Shown in pieces: positions 35,901 to 46,500 of a stretch of 64,000 nt of DNA. The notes under the pieces are model-generated. The model made no database searches, was not told the origin of the DNA, and worked only from the letters and a program-made list of their open reading frames with translations. Source of the DNA: Cloeon dipterum (lineage: Eukaryota; Arthropoda; Insecta; Ephemeroptera; Baetidae); NCBI RefSeq assembly GCF_949628265.1, contig NC_088786.1, positions 8,494,001 to 8,558,000 on the forward strand, in the 5' to 3' direction. Numbering within the stretch: position 1 is the stretch's first letter; every line of letters starts with the position of its first letter. The position numbers and the translations under genes were made by a program.

Positions 35901-38717
35901 TTGCCAGCACCAGCAAACAGTTTGTTCCAGTCGCCAGCACCAGCAAACAGTTTGTTCCAGTCGCCAGCACCAGCAGGCAGACTGTTCCAGTTGCTAGCAC
36001 CAGCAGGCAGACTGTTCCTGCCGCCAGCACCAGCAAGCAGTTTGTTCCAGTCGCTAGCACCAGCAGGCAGACTGTTCCAGTCGCTAGCACCAGCAGGCAA
36101 TTTGTTCCAGTCGCTAGCACAAGCAGGCAATTTGTTCCAGTCGCTAGCACAAGCAGGCAGGCTGTTCCAGTCGCTAGTATCAGCAGGCAGGCTCTTCCAG
36201 TCGCTAGCATCAGCAGGCAGGCTGTTCCAGTTGCTAGCACCAGCAGGCAGGCTGTTCCAGTTGCTAGCATCAGCAGGCAGATTGTTCCAGGGAATACTTC
36301 CGTGCCTGGAAGTAGCAAGAACGTGGCAGTTACTGTTCCAGGCACTACCAAGGTTACCACTCTGGTGATGCCCGTTTCATCTTCAAGTGATGCTTCGCAG
36401 GGGGTGGCCAGACTCACACAATGTCCAGCTCCAGCAGGGTATGTGTTATTTTAAAATCGCTCTTGGCTTCTTCATGTTATAGTTATGCAAATGTAGGGCA
36501 AAATATATCAAACTGAATATTAAAGAGCTGGAAAAAATTAAAAACATGATTGCAACAGCACCTCCTCGCTCAAAAGTCATGATCAACACACAAGGTAAGA
36601 CCGTTTTCATAATTTGTGGCACAATTTATAGCAATGTCAATCATGCATTATTTTCGTTTAGCTTTATGACAGTTTTTAATAAACACATTGATGTTATAGA
36701 CGACATCTTCAAAATAAAAGGGCCAGGATTTTTTGCTTGAGTCTAGCGTTTTCTGATTTATTTGTATTTTTTTCCTTGTATAAGATGGCACAAAACTAGC
36801 CGAAAATCCAGGAATTTTTACTTAAATTTTTTTTAATTGTGTGCCTGTGAACTCGACTTAAGCTTTTGGGTATACAGAAAATTCTTGCAAAATTGAGGAA
36901 CTGCCTAGCATTTTAAAATTAAAACTTCACTAACAATAAGTGGCAGAAATTTGTCACCTCCAATCGCTAATTTACGATTTTTTCTTGGAAAAATCTAAAT
37001 ACTTGTTTCGTGCGCATTAAATTAGTAAAATAATCCCTGAATCTATATTGCATTTTGTGTTGGATTGATTATATAAAATAAAATACGTCAATCCTATGAA
37101 CATAATGCTACAAATACCATGAGAAGATGAGAAGTCCAAAACTTTGCTTAAAAACTATTTCATTTTATCAGACTATCATTACAATTTTATTTCATATAGG
37201 TTTGTTTTTATTTTTGGGAGTTTTGAACTTATATCTGTTGAGGAAATTCCCATTCAAATCTATACAATTTTTTTTTTACTCAACCGTATTTTTTGTGAGA
37301 CAGAAAGATTTCTGCTTAAGGTCCAAGGGTCAATAAAATTTTAAATGTTGTCAGGCAATCAGGTCAAGATTGTACACACCACGCGTAGCAACGTGGCAGA
37401 AACGACTTCTTCAAACGTGAGAACCCCAACACCTTGGGTGAAACGCATTCCTTCGACCGGCAGGACCAACGAGGACAGCGCCAAGGAAGTGGAGGATAAC
37501 ACTTTGGATGATATGCCCATTTTAACTCCTAATTGCATCTTAGAAGAAAATGCTGTAAGCTTTCTGTCAGATTTAATTATAGTCGAGGGTTATTAGTGAG
37601 CATTCTTTTTTTCAGGCGGCAGGACCAATGCAACCTCGAGATGAAGGCAGAAGAACCATACAAAATCCACTCTGTAGTTTCCCTAATAGTAAGTGTGACT
37701 TTATTTGAATTCAGATCTCTTTAGATTTTTTGTATTAATTTTAAATTTAGTCAATTTTTAAGTTGAAATAGTCGTGTTCAGTGATGAAAAGGGTAGATTT
37801 TTTAGGCAATTAAAAATGCTTAGGAAAGAAGAGTAAATTTGTAGCTATTATTTATTTATTTACTTGTGTTATTCAAGCTTTCCGAAAGTAATATAATCGA
37901 TCCGTGGGTCGGAAACTTATATAAATTTATAGAATCGACTTTATAAAACCAGCTCGTTGGCTCACAAGGCATTCTCAAGAGTGTCACAGTAGTGGGTAAA
38001 AGAACCGAAATATTCAACGGGAAGGTTCAACTTGCCACTTGCTGGTTTTCGCACCTTTCCAGCTTGTCGCTCATAGCCCACGTGATAAACAAACACTTTC
38101 GCAAGGTTCAATTTATTATCTGATGTTTCAGATATTCCAAAAAATGAATTAAAAGTAGTAACTTTGATGAAAATGAGCAAATCAAGAAAAATCCATTCTT
38201 GCCATTTTTTTGGAAGGGCATTTTCAATTCAATACAACTCTTCATATTTAACCACTTGATTCGAATAAAAATTTGAGAAAATGAAAATGGATACGTTAAA
38301 TTTGGTTATGCTTCAATCAGAAACCAAATTTGTGCCTCTTGCGCCTTTGATATTTCAACTAAAACTTTTTTGCATCTGGAATTTTAAAGCAAAGAAGCAG
38401 GAATTATTTTTTTACTTTTAAATTTTTATGGAATATTGGACAACAGTAACAAACAGAAATTAACACAAATTTTTCTCTTTTTCTTCTTTCAACATAAAGG
38501 GCGACCCACGTACACCCCTGCAGATTTCGAACAGGCGGTACACTTGGTAGTTGAACTGGGGTACCCGGTGAGCGAAGCTTCAGAAAGGTTTGGTGTGCCT
38601 CCAAGAACTCTGTATAACTACTTCCAACGTATGCGAATCATGCAACAAAAAAACATGGAGGGAACATCAACACCAGAAATTGACTTGTGCGATGACAGTA
38701 GCGACGAAAACTCCTAA
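23972..38717 (+). CDS. Giant MGA-like protein: AT-hook, Cys-rich motif, psq HTH
   Basis: Coding exons: 23972-24011, 24153-24331, 24674-28532, 29281-29411, 29465-31342, 32544-33080, 33449-34117, 34692-35027, 35125-35227, 35682-36438, 36497-36594, 37355-37554, 37616-37688, 38500-38717. They total 9,078 nt (3,025 aa) with every phase matching. Order of parts: AT-hook KRKRGRPRK (10-18); Ser/Lys/Pro-rich disordered region with ~128-aa repeats (about 74-1400); long basic stretch, likely nuclear localisation (about 1740-1780); Cys-rich motif like the MGA/DUF4801 motif (1818-1853); unrecognised globular region (about 2030-2430); coiled coil (about 2540-2575); 16 decapeptide repeats (about 2618-2777); Pipsqueak-type HTH (about 2955-3000). 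I see neither a T-box nor a bHLH-zipper, which vertebrate MGA has. An in-frame TAA just upstream supports the chosen ATG. Probably a chromatin or transcription regulator; the function is inferred from motifs only. Confidence 0.8.
24153..24331 (+). other. Exon completing the AT-hook
   Basis: The AT-hook is formed across the first coding intron. Exon 1 supplies KRKR plus the first base of the Gly codon, and this exon supplies GRPRK. The G-R-P core flanked by basic residues is the minor-groove-binding signature. The remaining exon is Arg/Lys-rich (RVRPRTRRT) and disordered-looking. Confidence 0.75.
25328..26470 (+). repeat. Degenerate ~128-residue tandem repeats in the giant exon
   Basis: The phrase EDQSSKLTPTPKSNHEVRKT at 25328 recurs as EDQPSKLAPASESDHKTRKT at 25712, a spacing of 384 nt (128 codons). 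A weaker third copy begins near 26105. Within each unit the order is similar: SNQ/HQPV, then APKPxQxS(K/R)(K/R)xS, then a GGTPxGS block. The copies are diverged, so this looks like an old internal duplication in disordered sequence. No known domain is recognised. Confidence 0.65.
30707..30814 (+). other. MGA-type cysteine-rich motif
   Basis: The encoded motif has CKLGCVCQSL, then FHCGKEDCLFGCKC. The pattern C-x4-C-x3-C-x-C ... H-C-x5-C-x3-C-x-C matches what I recall of the cysteine motif of vertebrate MGA (Pfam DUF4801/MGA_dom). It could bind a metal, but this is not shown. A basic stretch lies about 40 residues upstream, and an acidic/Ser-rich stretch lies downstream. Confidence 0.65.
31964..32097. 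mobile_element. Foldback (MITE-like) element 1
   Basis: The left end GTATGGAAGACTCACAC and right end GTGAGTCTACCATAC are inverted copies, matching about 19 of 22 positions, at either side of a 134-bp segment in intron 6 of the giant gene. There is no coding capacity and no clear target duplication. The pairing is visible; the transposon identity is inferred. Confidence 0.5.
32147..32177. repeat. Perfect short hairpin
   Basis: GGAAACGTCATT and AATGACGTTTCC form a perfect 12-bp stem with a 7-nt loop, between the two foldback elements of intron 6. The stem is short for a microRNA precursor. It may be the remnant of another foldback element. Confidence 0.6.
32254..32397. mobile_element. Foldback (MITE-like) element 2
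   Basis: The segment begins CTCGTGATAGAAAATTC and ends with the reverse complement of CTCGTGATGGAAATTCC. The inverted arms extend through an identical CAATTCAGCTA block, giving arms of about 40 bp in a 144-bp element. It is non-coding and lies in intron 6 of the giant gene. Target duplications are not evident. Confidence 0.6.
35804..36283 (+). repeat. 16 x 30-bp coding minisatellite (VPVASTSRQx)
   Basis: Sixteen head-to-tail 30-bp units encode a decapeptide, consensus VPVASTSRQ plus one variable residue (N, S, F, T, A or I). All sixteen units have equal length, and the array stays in frame inside coding exon 10 of the giant gene. Because the period is a multiple of three and lacks stop codons, other frames on both strands also appear open across it. 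The last units carry ASIS in place of ASTS, which suggests local unit-by-unit homogenisation. Confidence 0.95.
38500..38717 (+). other. Final exon: Pipsqueak-type helix-turn-helix
   Basis: The exon encodes YTPADFEQAVHLVVELGYPV, then SEASERFGVPPRTLYNYFQR. It matches the HTH_psq pattern: an opening Y-T/S-x-x-D-L/F, a helix of A-x-x-L/V, then A-S/A-x-x-F/Y-G-V/I-P and T-L. A short acidic tail ends at the TAA. The exon joins the previous one in phase (A|GG gives Arg), so it reads as the C terminus of the giant protein. A separate short psq gene with its own promoter is the alternative. Confidence 0.7.
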
Positions 38718-39008
38718 TTGTAGAGACTTTTGAATGCTTACAAATAGTGAAAAAACCATGGACGCGACTGCCTCCGGCTGTCGGGGAAACAAGTTAATTG
38801 TTGTTGAAAGTGGAGGATGCTGCACTTTGAAAGGACAGCACAATTGCTTTGACTCTTGTGGTATTCAGACTTCAATCTATGTCTGAGCCAGCAAACGTTA
38901 GGTTAATTTATCTGAATTTGTAGACTAATTCTCAATTTTAGTTTTGCCCCTTATGATTTTTCACACAATAGGATCTGTGCTGCTGCATCGCTTTTTCCAA
39001 TGAGAATC

Positions 39009-39014
39009 AATAAA
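39009..39014 (+). other. Candidate poly(A) signal of the giant gene
   Basis: This AATAAA is followed by further A-rich sequence, about 290 nt after the stop codon. It is the first canonical hexamer I see downstream of the stop. Confidence 0.5.
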
Positions 39015-40103
39015 AAAATTAAAAAATGGATATTTGGTGTTTTCTTAACAGTATTTCCTTTTGATTTTTATCTATAACCAATACAGGATAATATTCAAAG
39101 AGATGTCTTTGCAGTTGAAAAAGACATTGAAAATGTGAAAAATCTGAAAGTTAAGTCATGCGTGCTCTGACTCCTCAGACACAGACGAAACTTGCTGGGG
39201 GTCTTTCCATGAAAGTCCTATTTTGCAATCTCTATCAAAGCAATTTAGTGCAAAATACGATTATTATTGATAGATTAATACGAGATATTTTATTTTGTAT
39301 TTCCATCTAAAAGCTGATAAAAGTTTTTCGAACTTATTCCTGCAGCTCCAGCTTCCTTGGATTTTTCTCTTTGAAATTAACATATTTGATTTATTTCAGG
39401 GGGAAATTTTTTGGAATTTGAACGTTTTTCTTAAATCTGCAAATTTCTTAAAAATTGTCTTATTGGAATAATAAAACTTGTATTATTAATAAAAAATTTG
39501 ATGTTCATCATTTGTCACCGTGTTGACGCACAACATCTTTGTCAGAAGTTTCGTTGTTATCTTTGGTTCAATGTAACTATGCGGTTTAAAAAGTTTACTC
39601 ATATTTATCACAATTCAATAATTCGTAAAGATTTTGCTTGAAATGTCGTCAGAGCGATGTCATAGCGTTGATCATTTACTGGTGGGACTTCAAAAAGTTA
39701 CAGAGAGCACAAATAATTATATGTAGGGTTGCGAATTTTCAACAAAAATGAAGTTTGGTTTCCTTTCTCCATTTAATCGGTTTGCAATAATCCTCCCTCG
39801 ATTTTCTGGTCAAAAAATCACGTTGGAGCATAATTTTATTTGGCTCTAGCTTTTAAAAGGAGCTCTAAGATCAAATTAAATTTTACTCAACTGGATTAAA
39901 ATTATTCAAGATGTTTGGTATAATCTCGTCATGCAAACAGTTTTTTGGAAAACAAAAAATAAATAGGAAAGCAATATTTTTGAAGAAAAATCCTAATAGT
40001 AGTTGTCCATTTTACGCATTTTAACGTGAATATTACGACTTGAGGAGCAATTAAGACGGTGATTGGCATTTGATTTAAGGAAGAAATTAGAGAAAAAATA
40101 TTT
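39015..40103. other. AT-rich spacer
   Basis: No supported gene, RNA or repeat was found here. Only open frames under 90 codons are present, and the rightmost of these run into the LTR element. Confidence 0.5.
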
Positions 40104-40108
40104 AAACC

Positions 40109-40258
40109 TGTTATATTCCAAATATCCACTCAGGTATTTCATGAATGTGAGCACGCAGAGAGTGCGAAGTATGAAATAAATTAGTCTATCTCTAGCAGTC
40201 AAACTGAGCAGTTCTTTCCTTTCTCCTTCCCGGCCACCCCGCAACAACATACATTTCA
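40109..40258 (+). repeat. 5' LTR
   Basis: This is the left 150-bp terminal repeat, TGTTATATTCC to ACATACATTTCA. I found no mismatch to the right copy when reading them side by side. Confidence 0.9.
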
Positions 40259-40489
40259 AGTGGCGACGAGGCGAACAAAATTTTCCGCCGGGAGGAAAAG
40301 GTGACTGTGACTGACTAGAGACAATTCAGTAAGGGATCGGGGCGCGAGGCACGACGCGATCGCCGATTCAGGGCTCCTTTGCGTGGGTGTCCCGGGGCGG
40401 ACCTGTCCGGGCACCAAGAAGAACCAAGCGCATCGTAAGAGGAACCGTGACGAAGATACGGGAAAAATCCAGGTACATCCAGTTTCATT

Positions 40490-40897
40490 TTGGCAACAGT
40501 TTCATCAAGAAGAAACTACAATTTTGAAAAAAAAAAAATACAAGTTTCAACGAGAGAAGGTTCGGCGTTAGAAGAGTGGTTGAGAAGATACCCTTTCCAA
40601 CGTGTTCAGAGTGCGGCTAATACAAGGCCAACTCTCCTGGCCGGTGACGAGTCGGTGCAGGTACAGATGCACCATGCAAAGGTGCAAATTTACGAGCCAA
40701 ATTTTCCTACATACAGCAGCAGCGGGACAAGTTCATACTCGAATTGTCCTACAATTACAAGAGGAGCAAAAGCAGAAACGAAGACGACAACGAGACCAGC
40801 TGGCACGCATCCGCGTGTCATTGTGAGTGAGTCGGAGGGCGCAACCGCGTTCTCGGCCCGTCGACCTGGGATGATGGTTTCCCCAGGGGTCGTTTGA
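40490..40897 (+). pseudogene. Unrecognised open frame inside the LTR element
   Basis: This 135-codon frame lies in the internal region of the small LTR element. It is Ser/Thr/Arg-rich and shows no zinc knuckle, aspartic protease triad or polymerase motif. It may be a degenerate or chance remnant of a gag-like region. I would not treat it as a host gene. Confidence 0.3.
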
Positions 40898-41219
40898 TGT
40901 GCCAGGCTACCGAGAGCCTGAGGTGTCTGATGGGCCAATGCAGATCAGAAGAAAATAATAAACTAGCCAAGTGTAATTTCGTGCCGTTACTTTGTGTTAA
41001 AAATCTCGGTTATTTTACAAATTCAGTTATGTAATTCATGTCAAAGCAATAACTTCATACGATTTTCAATTACAAATTTGAATTTCAGTTCCAAACTTAA
41101 AATGATTTCCAATTGTGTAATTTGAATTTCAGTTTTGCTTTTATTTCCCTCTTTTAACATTCAATTCCAAATTGTTCAAATTTTTAATTTTTCACAATTT
41201 CAAAAAAGGGGGAAGATAT

Positions 41220-41369
41220 TGTTATATTCCAAATATCCACTCAGGTATTTCATGAATGTGAGCACGCAGAGAGTGCGAAGTATGAAATAAATTAGTCTAT
41301 CTCTAGCAGTCAAACTGAGCAGTTCTTTCCTTTCTCCTTCCCGGCCACCCCGCAACAACATACATTTCA
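41220..41369 (+). repeat. 3' LTR
   Basis: This is the right 150-bp terminal repeat. It is preceded by the purine tract and followed directly by the AAACC target duplication. Confidence 0.9.
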
Positions 41370-41374
41370 AAACC

Positions 41375-43480
41375 CTTTTATTCCCAACGCTTAAGTTCCA
41401 TTTTTCACGGATGATTACTGTCTTGGAAATTTAAATTATCTGGGGAAGATAATCTGAGGAATAGAATCCGTTTGAATTTGTTTCAAAATAAAAATCTTCC
41501 AGAATAGTAGATACTTTTCCTATTTTGCTATTTCATTAATAAATTATAAGGTTGTTTGCTCTTTTGCTGGGTTTAATGCACTTCACTCACTATATATTTT
41601 TTTAACACGCAGGTTTCACCCTCAGATTTTCGAGTGCAGAGTTTGGTGTGAGCATTTTTTTCTACTTTTATGCAGGGATGGGTGCTCGCGGTGCTCCGCT
41701 CGCTCATTCTCTCAGCTGGCGCTTGTCAGCCGCTCGATATTTTCAGTGAAATGGCCTGGATCATACGATTTTTTCTGCGTAGAAAAAGCCATGAGAAAGC
41801 AAGCATGAGGACATGAAGTTGCGCTTTCAAATGAATACATCATGCTGAGTTGTTTATCTTGCCTTTTTCCGGTGGTATTGACAAAAAATACCACCGTTTT
41901 TTGTCCTGACCCCACGGCTCCTCCGTTCCTCTCATTATGCGCGCATTTTTTCAACCCTTTTTTGTGCGCGCCGCTGGGTCGAGCTCCCGTGCGTTTTCTC
42001 TCTGTCTTTGTTCACAGGCCCGTGATTATGTAGATTCGAAATTTTTATTTGGCATTGCACGGCTCATTATTCGGTTTGAGCGGATCATTTTTAACTCTGC
42101 AATGAGCTTAATTAAACGCTGTGCCTTGTGGGAATTCGGAGCGAGAGCAAGAAGAGGGAAGCCTACCCCTCAAGTTCAGCGTGCGTGAGGTAAAAAGTTC
42201 GTGAATCAAATATTGAGAAATTCTTCAAGGGAATGAGAAGTAAAAAAAATATACTAATCCGGAGAGAAGTCATAACAAGAGCATGGGGGGCAAAAATAAT
42301 TATTGTTTTCTCCTGTCAACATTTTTATTTTTTTTCGTGGGAATTGAAGCTTTGCTCAAATTTTACAATTTTTTATTATGCTTAAAGTGCGGAGATTAAT
42401 TTTGAATATTTGTAAATCCACTTGCAAGGAAATTTCTGCACGTTTTAAAGTATAAAGAGTTTCATAAATATATAAGGCATGAACTTATTGTCACTCTACG
42501 ATATTTAATCTATTAAAAATACCTTTTTTATATAAGGGGGAACATACGACAAATTTTGTAATGAGTCGTTATCTACACAAAGTTTTTGTAGTAATTTCTG
42601 CCACTGGTATTAACTCCTAAATATTCAAGTTCTAAAAAACTAGCTAGTTTAATAGCAAGTTAATTAATTCAAACGCCTCTTATATTTGGTCTTGTCCACG
42701 AATTTCCAAGTTGAAACCCTGGATATCAAACCTGAACACCCCAAACTTCAAATTAACAAATCCGATTGATATTTAAAACTAACGTAAGGAACAGCTCTGC
42801 GTGGATTTCTTCAGGGATGGATTAGCTTTTAGTGAAATTTCCGAAATTTCGAGAGAAAAACTTTCACATACATATCAATCCTGATTAATCATTATGTTCT
42901 TTAAAATTTCTTAAAATTAATTCGGCACATTATTTCTTTGGATTTTTTTAAAACGGATATTTTGCTGAAAATTTGAAATTTCAATTTAGCAAATTAGTAA
43001 ATTTTAATATTGCAAATACATATTTGGTCTCAAATTTAATTTTGAGGGGTTGATGTTTAAAAAAAAACAATTGCCTTTACTACCAGGAGGGGTGCAAAAG
43101 TTAAGCACATTTATTATACAAAGGTTCGTTTAACATTGAGCTGGACTTACCATAATTGATACACATTAGCGACAAATTTCAGCTAAATTCTGGAAAAAAT
43201 TAATTCAATGTACCACTAGTCAGAGCTAAAAAATATTGCGAAATGTTTCACCCTTAACTTAGGAAAACTTCTGGGCTAAAAACTAATCAATTCGAGACTA
43301 ACCAAATCAAATCCAAACCTCTTTGAAGCTCTCTTCTTTTAAAACAGATTTAAATCACTCTTTTCCTTATCTAAACATCAACATTATTAAAACACCCCTT
43401 TACCCTTTAAATCTCGCTGCCAGCTCTAGTTGCAACCGTTACCGCCGAGGTCGCTAAGTTGGCTGTAGCTCCTCCCAATA
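41375..43480. other. Spacer upstream of cyclin D
   Basis: AT-rich DNA with a GC-richer patch at about 41.68-42.19 kb. Short open frames in that patch have no support as genes. The 5' UTR exon and promoter of cyclin D should lie at the right end, but no TATA box or initiator could be fixed. Confidence 0.45.
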
Positions 43481-43586
43481 AGTCCGGCTCAACATGTGGC
43501 CGGGCGCCGGTACTTTCGAGCGAGCAGCAGAAGTAAACATTCCAAGTTGTGAAGTGCACGTGCGAGGACCAGTCCGTTCCTGCGCC

Positions 43587-46500
43587 ATGGAAAATAATTC
43601 GCTGTTGTGCACCGAGAGTCTGAGCGTGAGCCGCGGCCAGCACGACCCGGTCATCTTCGCTGACCAAAGGGTGCTGGACAACCTGCTGGCCGAAGAGGCC
43701 TGCACGCACATCGAGCACAACTACTTCCAGACCCTGCAGAAGGACCTCACACCTAACATGCGATCTGTCGTCGTCGGCTGGATGATGGAGGTGAGAACTC
43801 GAGTTTTTGCCGATATTTTTCTCTTATGCTTATAACAATGGTCATTATTGCCTCGTAAGCTCATTTTTATTAAAGAAATATTACTTATTTTTTAATCTCA
43901 TTATGGGAGCTCCAGCGGTATGTATTTGTGTATATAATGTAACACAGGACTTTCCTTGGGAGCCGGCTTATCTGCACCGTACTTGGAGTTCTGTTTAAAG
44001 TGGATATTATTTTATACTTTTTGCATTTTGAAAATTATAAATATTGAATCGAAACAAGTGCAAAATTCAAATCGGGATCAAGTAAATACAACATAAATTT
44101 TTCAGATATTGCGAAATTTCAGGAAAAACGGAACGGTTTTTAAGTAATCTTTCGCTTCATTTCGATTCCTCTGGGCACGATCTATCCAATGGGGGGGCGA
44201 ATTATGAGGTAAATTCCCCTTCGGGCGAAATAAATCGTGATTTTACAATTGGACGGTGCTCGCCGCTTGATTAGCTTGCAAACTTTGGAGCCGATTTTCT
44301 CAGAAATTCAAACGGCAACCGGGCGGGGAGAGTTTTAGCTATTTCCTAATTCTTAGAAAATATGTATTTTAGTTAGAGGTACAAACAAGTCTTTTAGTAT
44401 TTTTCAGTACAGATCCGCTTTAATTCTCACTGTCAGTAGAGCCCTTCAATAAATTCAAATGCAATCATTCTCCCCTCCCATTCCAAGACTGGTGCTTTTC
44501 CAGTCCTTCTAGGTTGCCAGGGTTCATACATTATCCGAAAGTAAACCGAGTAGTAACGAAATCTTGTGACCATTATTTCCTCTTACTTCTATTGGCCTAA
44601 GTGTGCGTGTGGTTGCCAAGGCGTTTATCGGTCAACGAGAGGTCAGAGTGCACGAGACAGGAAGCGACTTTGCAGCTTCACCCTGACGTGACATTCGTTG
44701 TCTCGGCACTCGTTGCGAATTTTCAGGCGCCGGTGCACCACTTTCTCCGCCACTGGCTGCGTTAAATGACTGATAAGAGGTAGATAATTATCGAATGAGA
44801 GAAAAAAGGCGGCTAGATAACCTTCGGCGGCTCGTGTGTGGTGTGTGTCGGCTGTCTGCGAAAATGACGCGCGGTGAAGACCCGAAATTTCTTGTCCTCA
44901 GGTGTGCGAGGAGCTGTCCTGCGACCAGAATGTGTACCCGCTGGCCGTGCGTTTGCTCGACCTCTTCCTCTCCAAAATCCCGACGCAGAGGTGCAACCTG
45001 CAGCTCCTGGGGGCCACCTGTCTACACGTCGCCTCCAAACTCAGGAGCACCCAGCTGATCTCCACAGAGACCATGGTCTACTACACAGACAACAGTATCA
45101 AGGCTGCTGAAATGAACGTGAGTACCGCAATTTTTTATTTTTGGTTGGCGCTGGTTTTATTTGAAAAATTCGCAAATGCAGGGGTGGGAGTAGGGTCAGC
45201 GATTTGATTGGTTTAGAAGAGAATTCTTCTGTTTCAAAGTTTGGGGATTTTGTCTTTCTGGTCAGAATGGCAATATTATGGGGGCTCCCAGGGTTTTCCA
45301 GCTGATGCTTTTGAGTTCAATCTAATATACCGAGGGGAACTTTTGTCGGCACTTTAAAGTGTGAAAACTCTTGTTTGGCGTTAAATCAAGTAAATGAATC
45401 CCGACAAGCGGCTTTACTTCTCATTAATCAATCTCAACGATTTGTTTTAATAATAAAATGGCGAACAAGGTTCGCCATTAGGGGGCCTCTAAGATTCAAG
45501 CATTAGACGATCCACTTGTTGTCACCAACCAGAGGCTGTAACTTGACGACCGATTCTGTAACTTGACCAATTTTGGGCCACTTGCCGGTCTGACCGTAAG
45601 GTGATCCACATTGAAAACAAATCACGATATATCACACACAATCAAAGCAACTTTGTCGGGTTTCCCCGACCCCTTCTTACGTTTCAAGCGCGAAACATGC
45701 TCGGCAAGGGCCACTTAAGCACTTCTTAATTACACTCTCCTTGTGCGTGCGTGCTTGCTTTTATTATAATGTGCGCATTAATTGCGACGCTCGGCGCAAT
45801 TTTTAACAAACGTCCATCTGCCGGCATGCACTCGAGGAACAGGGGAGGGTAAAAACCGAAGAGTTTATAGCAGCCAACGGCATCGGCCAACCCTCCGCAA
45901 GGAGGAGGGGGAGGCACTCGCGTAAGCGATAATCACTACTTTCACGAGGGTTGAATTTCTCACACCCTGCGGAAATCAGACTTAATCGTGGCTCGCTTTC
46001 ATTGATGAAAAAAAATCCTTTAAATAAATACCAATTTCTAAAAATTAAATGAAATAAAATTATACGAAATAATTTCAAGGAATTGGCAAAATGCTGCATT
46101 CAGAAAGAGCTGCCGGCAAATTGAGCGAGGAGATAGTTCAGAAATGCGGCTCATGCAAATAATGAACAATCGCTGCATTGTCACCCAAGTGCACCCGTAA
46201 GCCACTGACCCTTGCGGAATCCGAGATGTATGTATGTGCGCGACGTGTTATGCAAATCGGCGAATCGGCAAGGTCGGTCTGGTTACCAACCGAGAGCGGA
46301 CCAACGCCGCTGTGTACACCATCGCAGCAGCAGCAGCAGGCGGCTGCAATTCATTCATTCATTCTCCAGGCGAGCTCTCTTGCTCGCTCGCTTGTCATTT
46401 CTAAAAATAAACAGCCGCGCCGCGCTGGAGACATATTCATAATTCGCTATTGTAGCCGCTGGCATGGCGGAAAAAGCAGGCAAAAAGCTGCTCGAAAGTC

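Larger units (their letters stand above)
40104..41374 (+). mobile_element. Small non-autonomous LTR retroelement (TRIM-like) with TSD
   Basis: Two 150-bp direct repeats that look identical (40109-40258 and 41220-41369) start TG and end CA. They are flanked by a perfect 5-bp target duplication, AAACC, at 40104-40108 and 41370-41374. Directly inside the left LTR is TGGCGACGAGGCGAAC (40261-40276), a plausible tRNA primer-binding site since TGG pairs with tRNA CCA. Directly inside the right LTR is a purine tract, AAAAAAGGGGGAAGA (41202-41215). The 1,261-bp element has only about 0.96 kb of internal DNA and no recognisable gag, protease or reverse transcriptase, so it would need enzymes supplied in trans. 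Identical LTRs point to a recent insertion. Orientation is set by the primer site and purine tract. Confidence 0.9.

Noticed and set aside
35804..36283. CRISPR-like repeat array
   Set aside because: The 30-bp units are directly adjacent with no spacers, lie in a eukaryotic coding exon, and stay in frame.
35653..36417. 254-codon minus-strand open frame and a 188-codon plus-strand frame over the minisatellite
   Set aside because: A stop-free 30-bp period keeps several frames open on both strands. Only the frame linked by splice phase to the flanking exons is supported.
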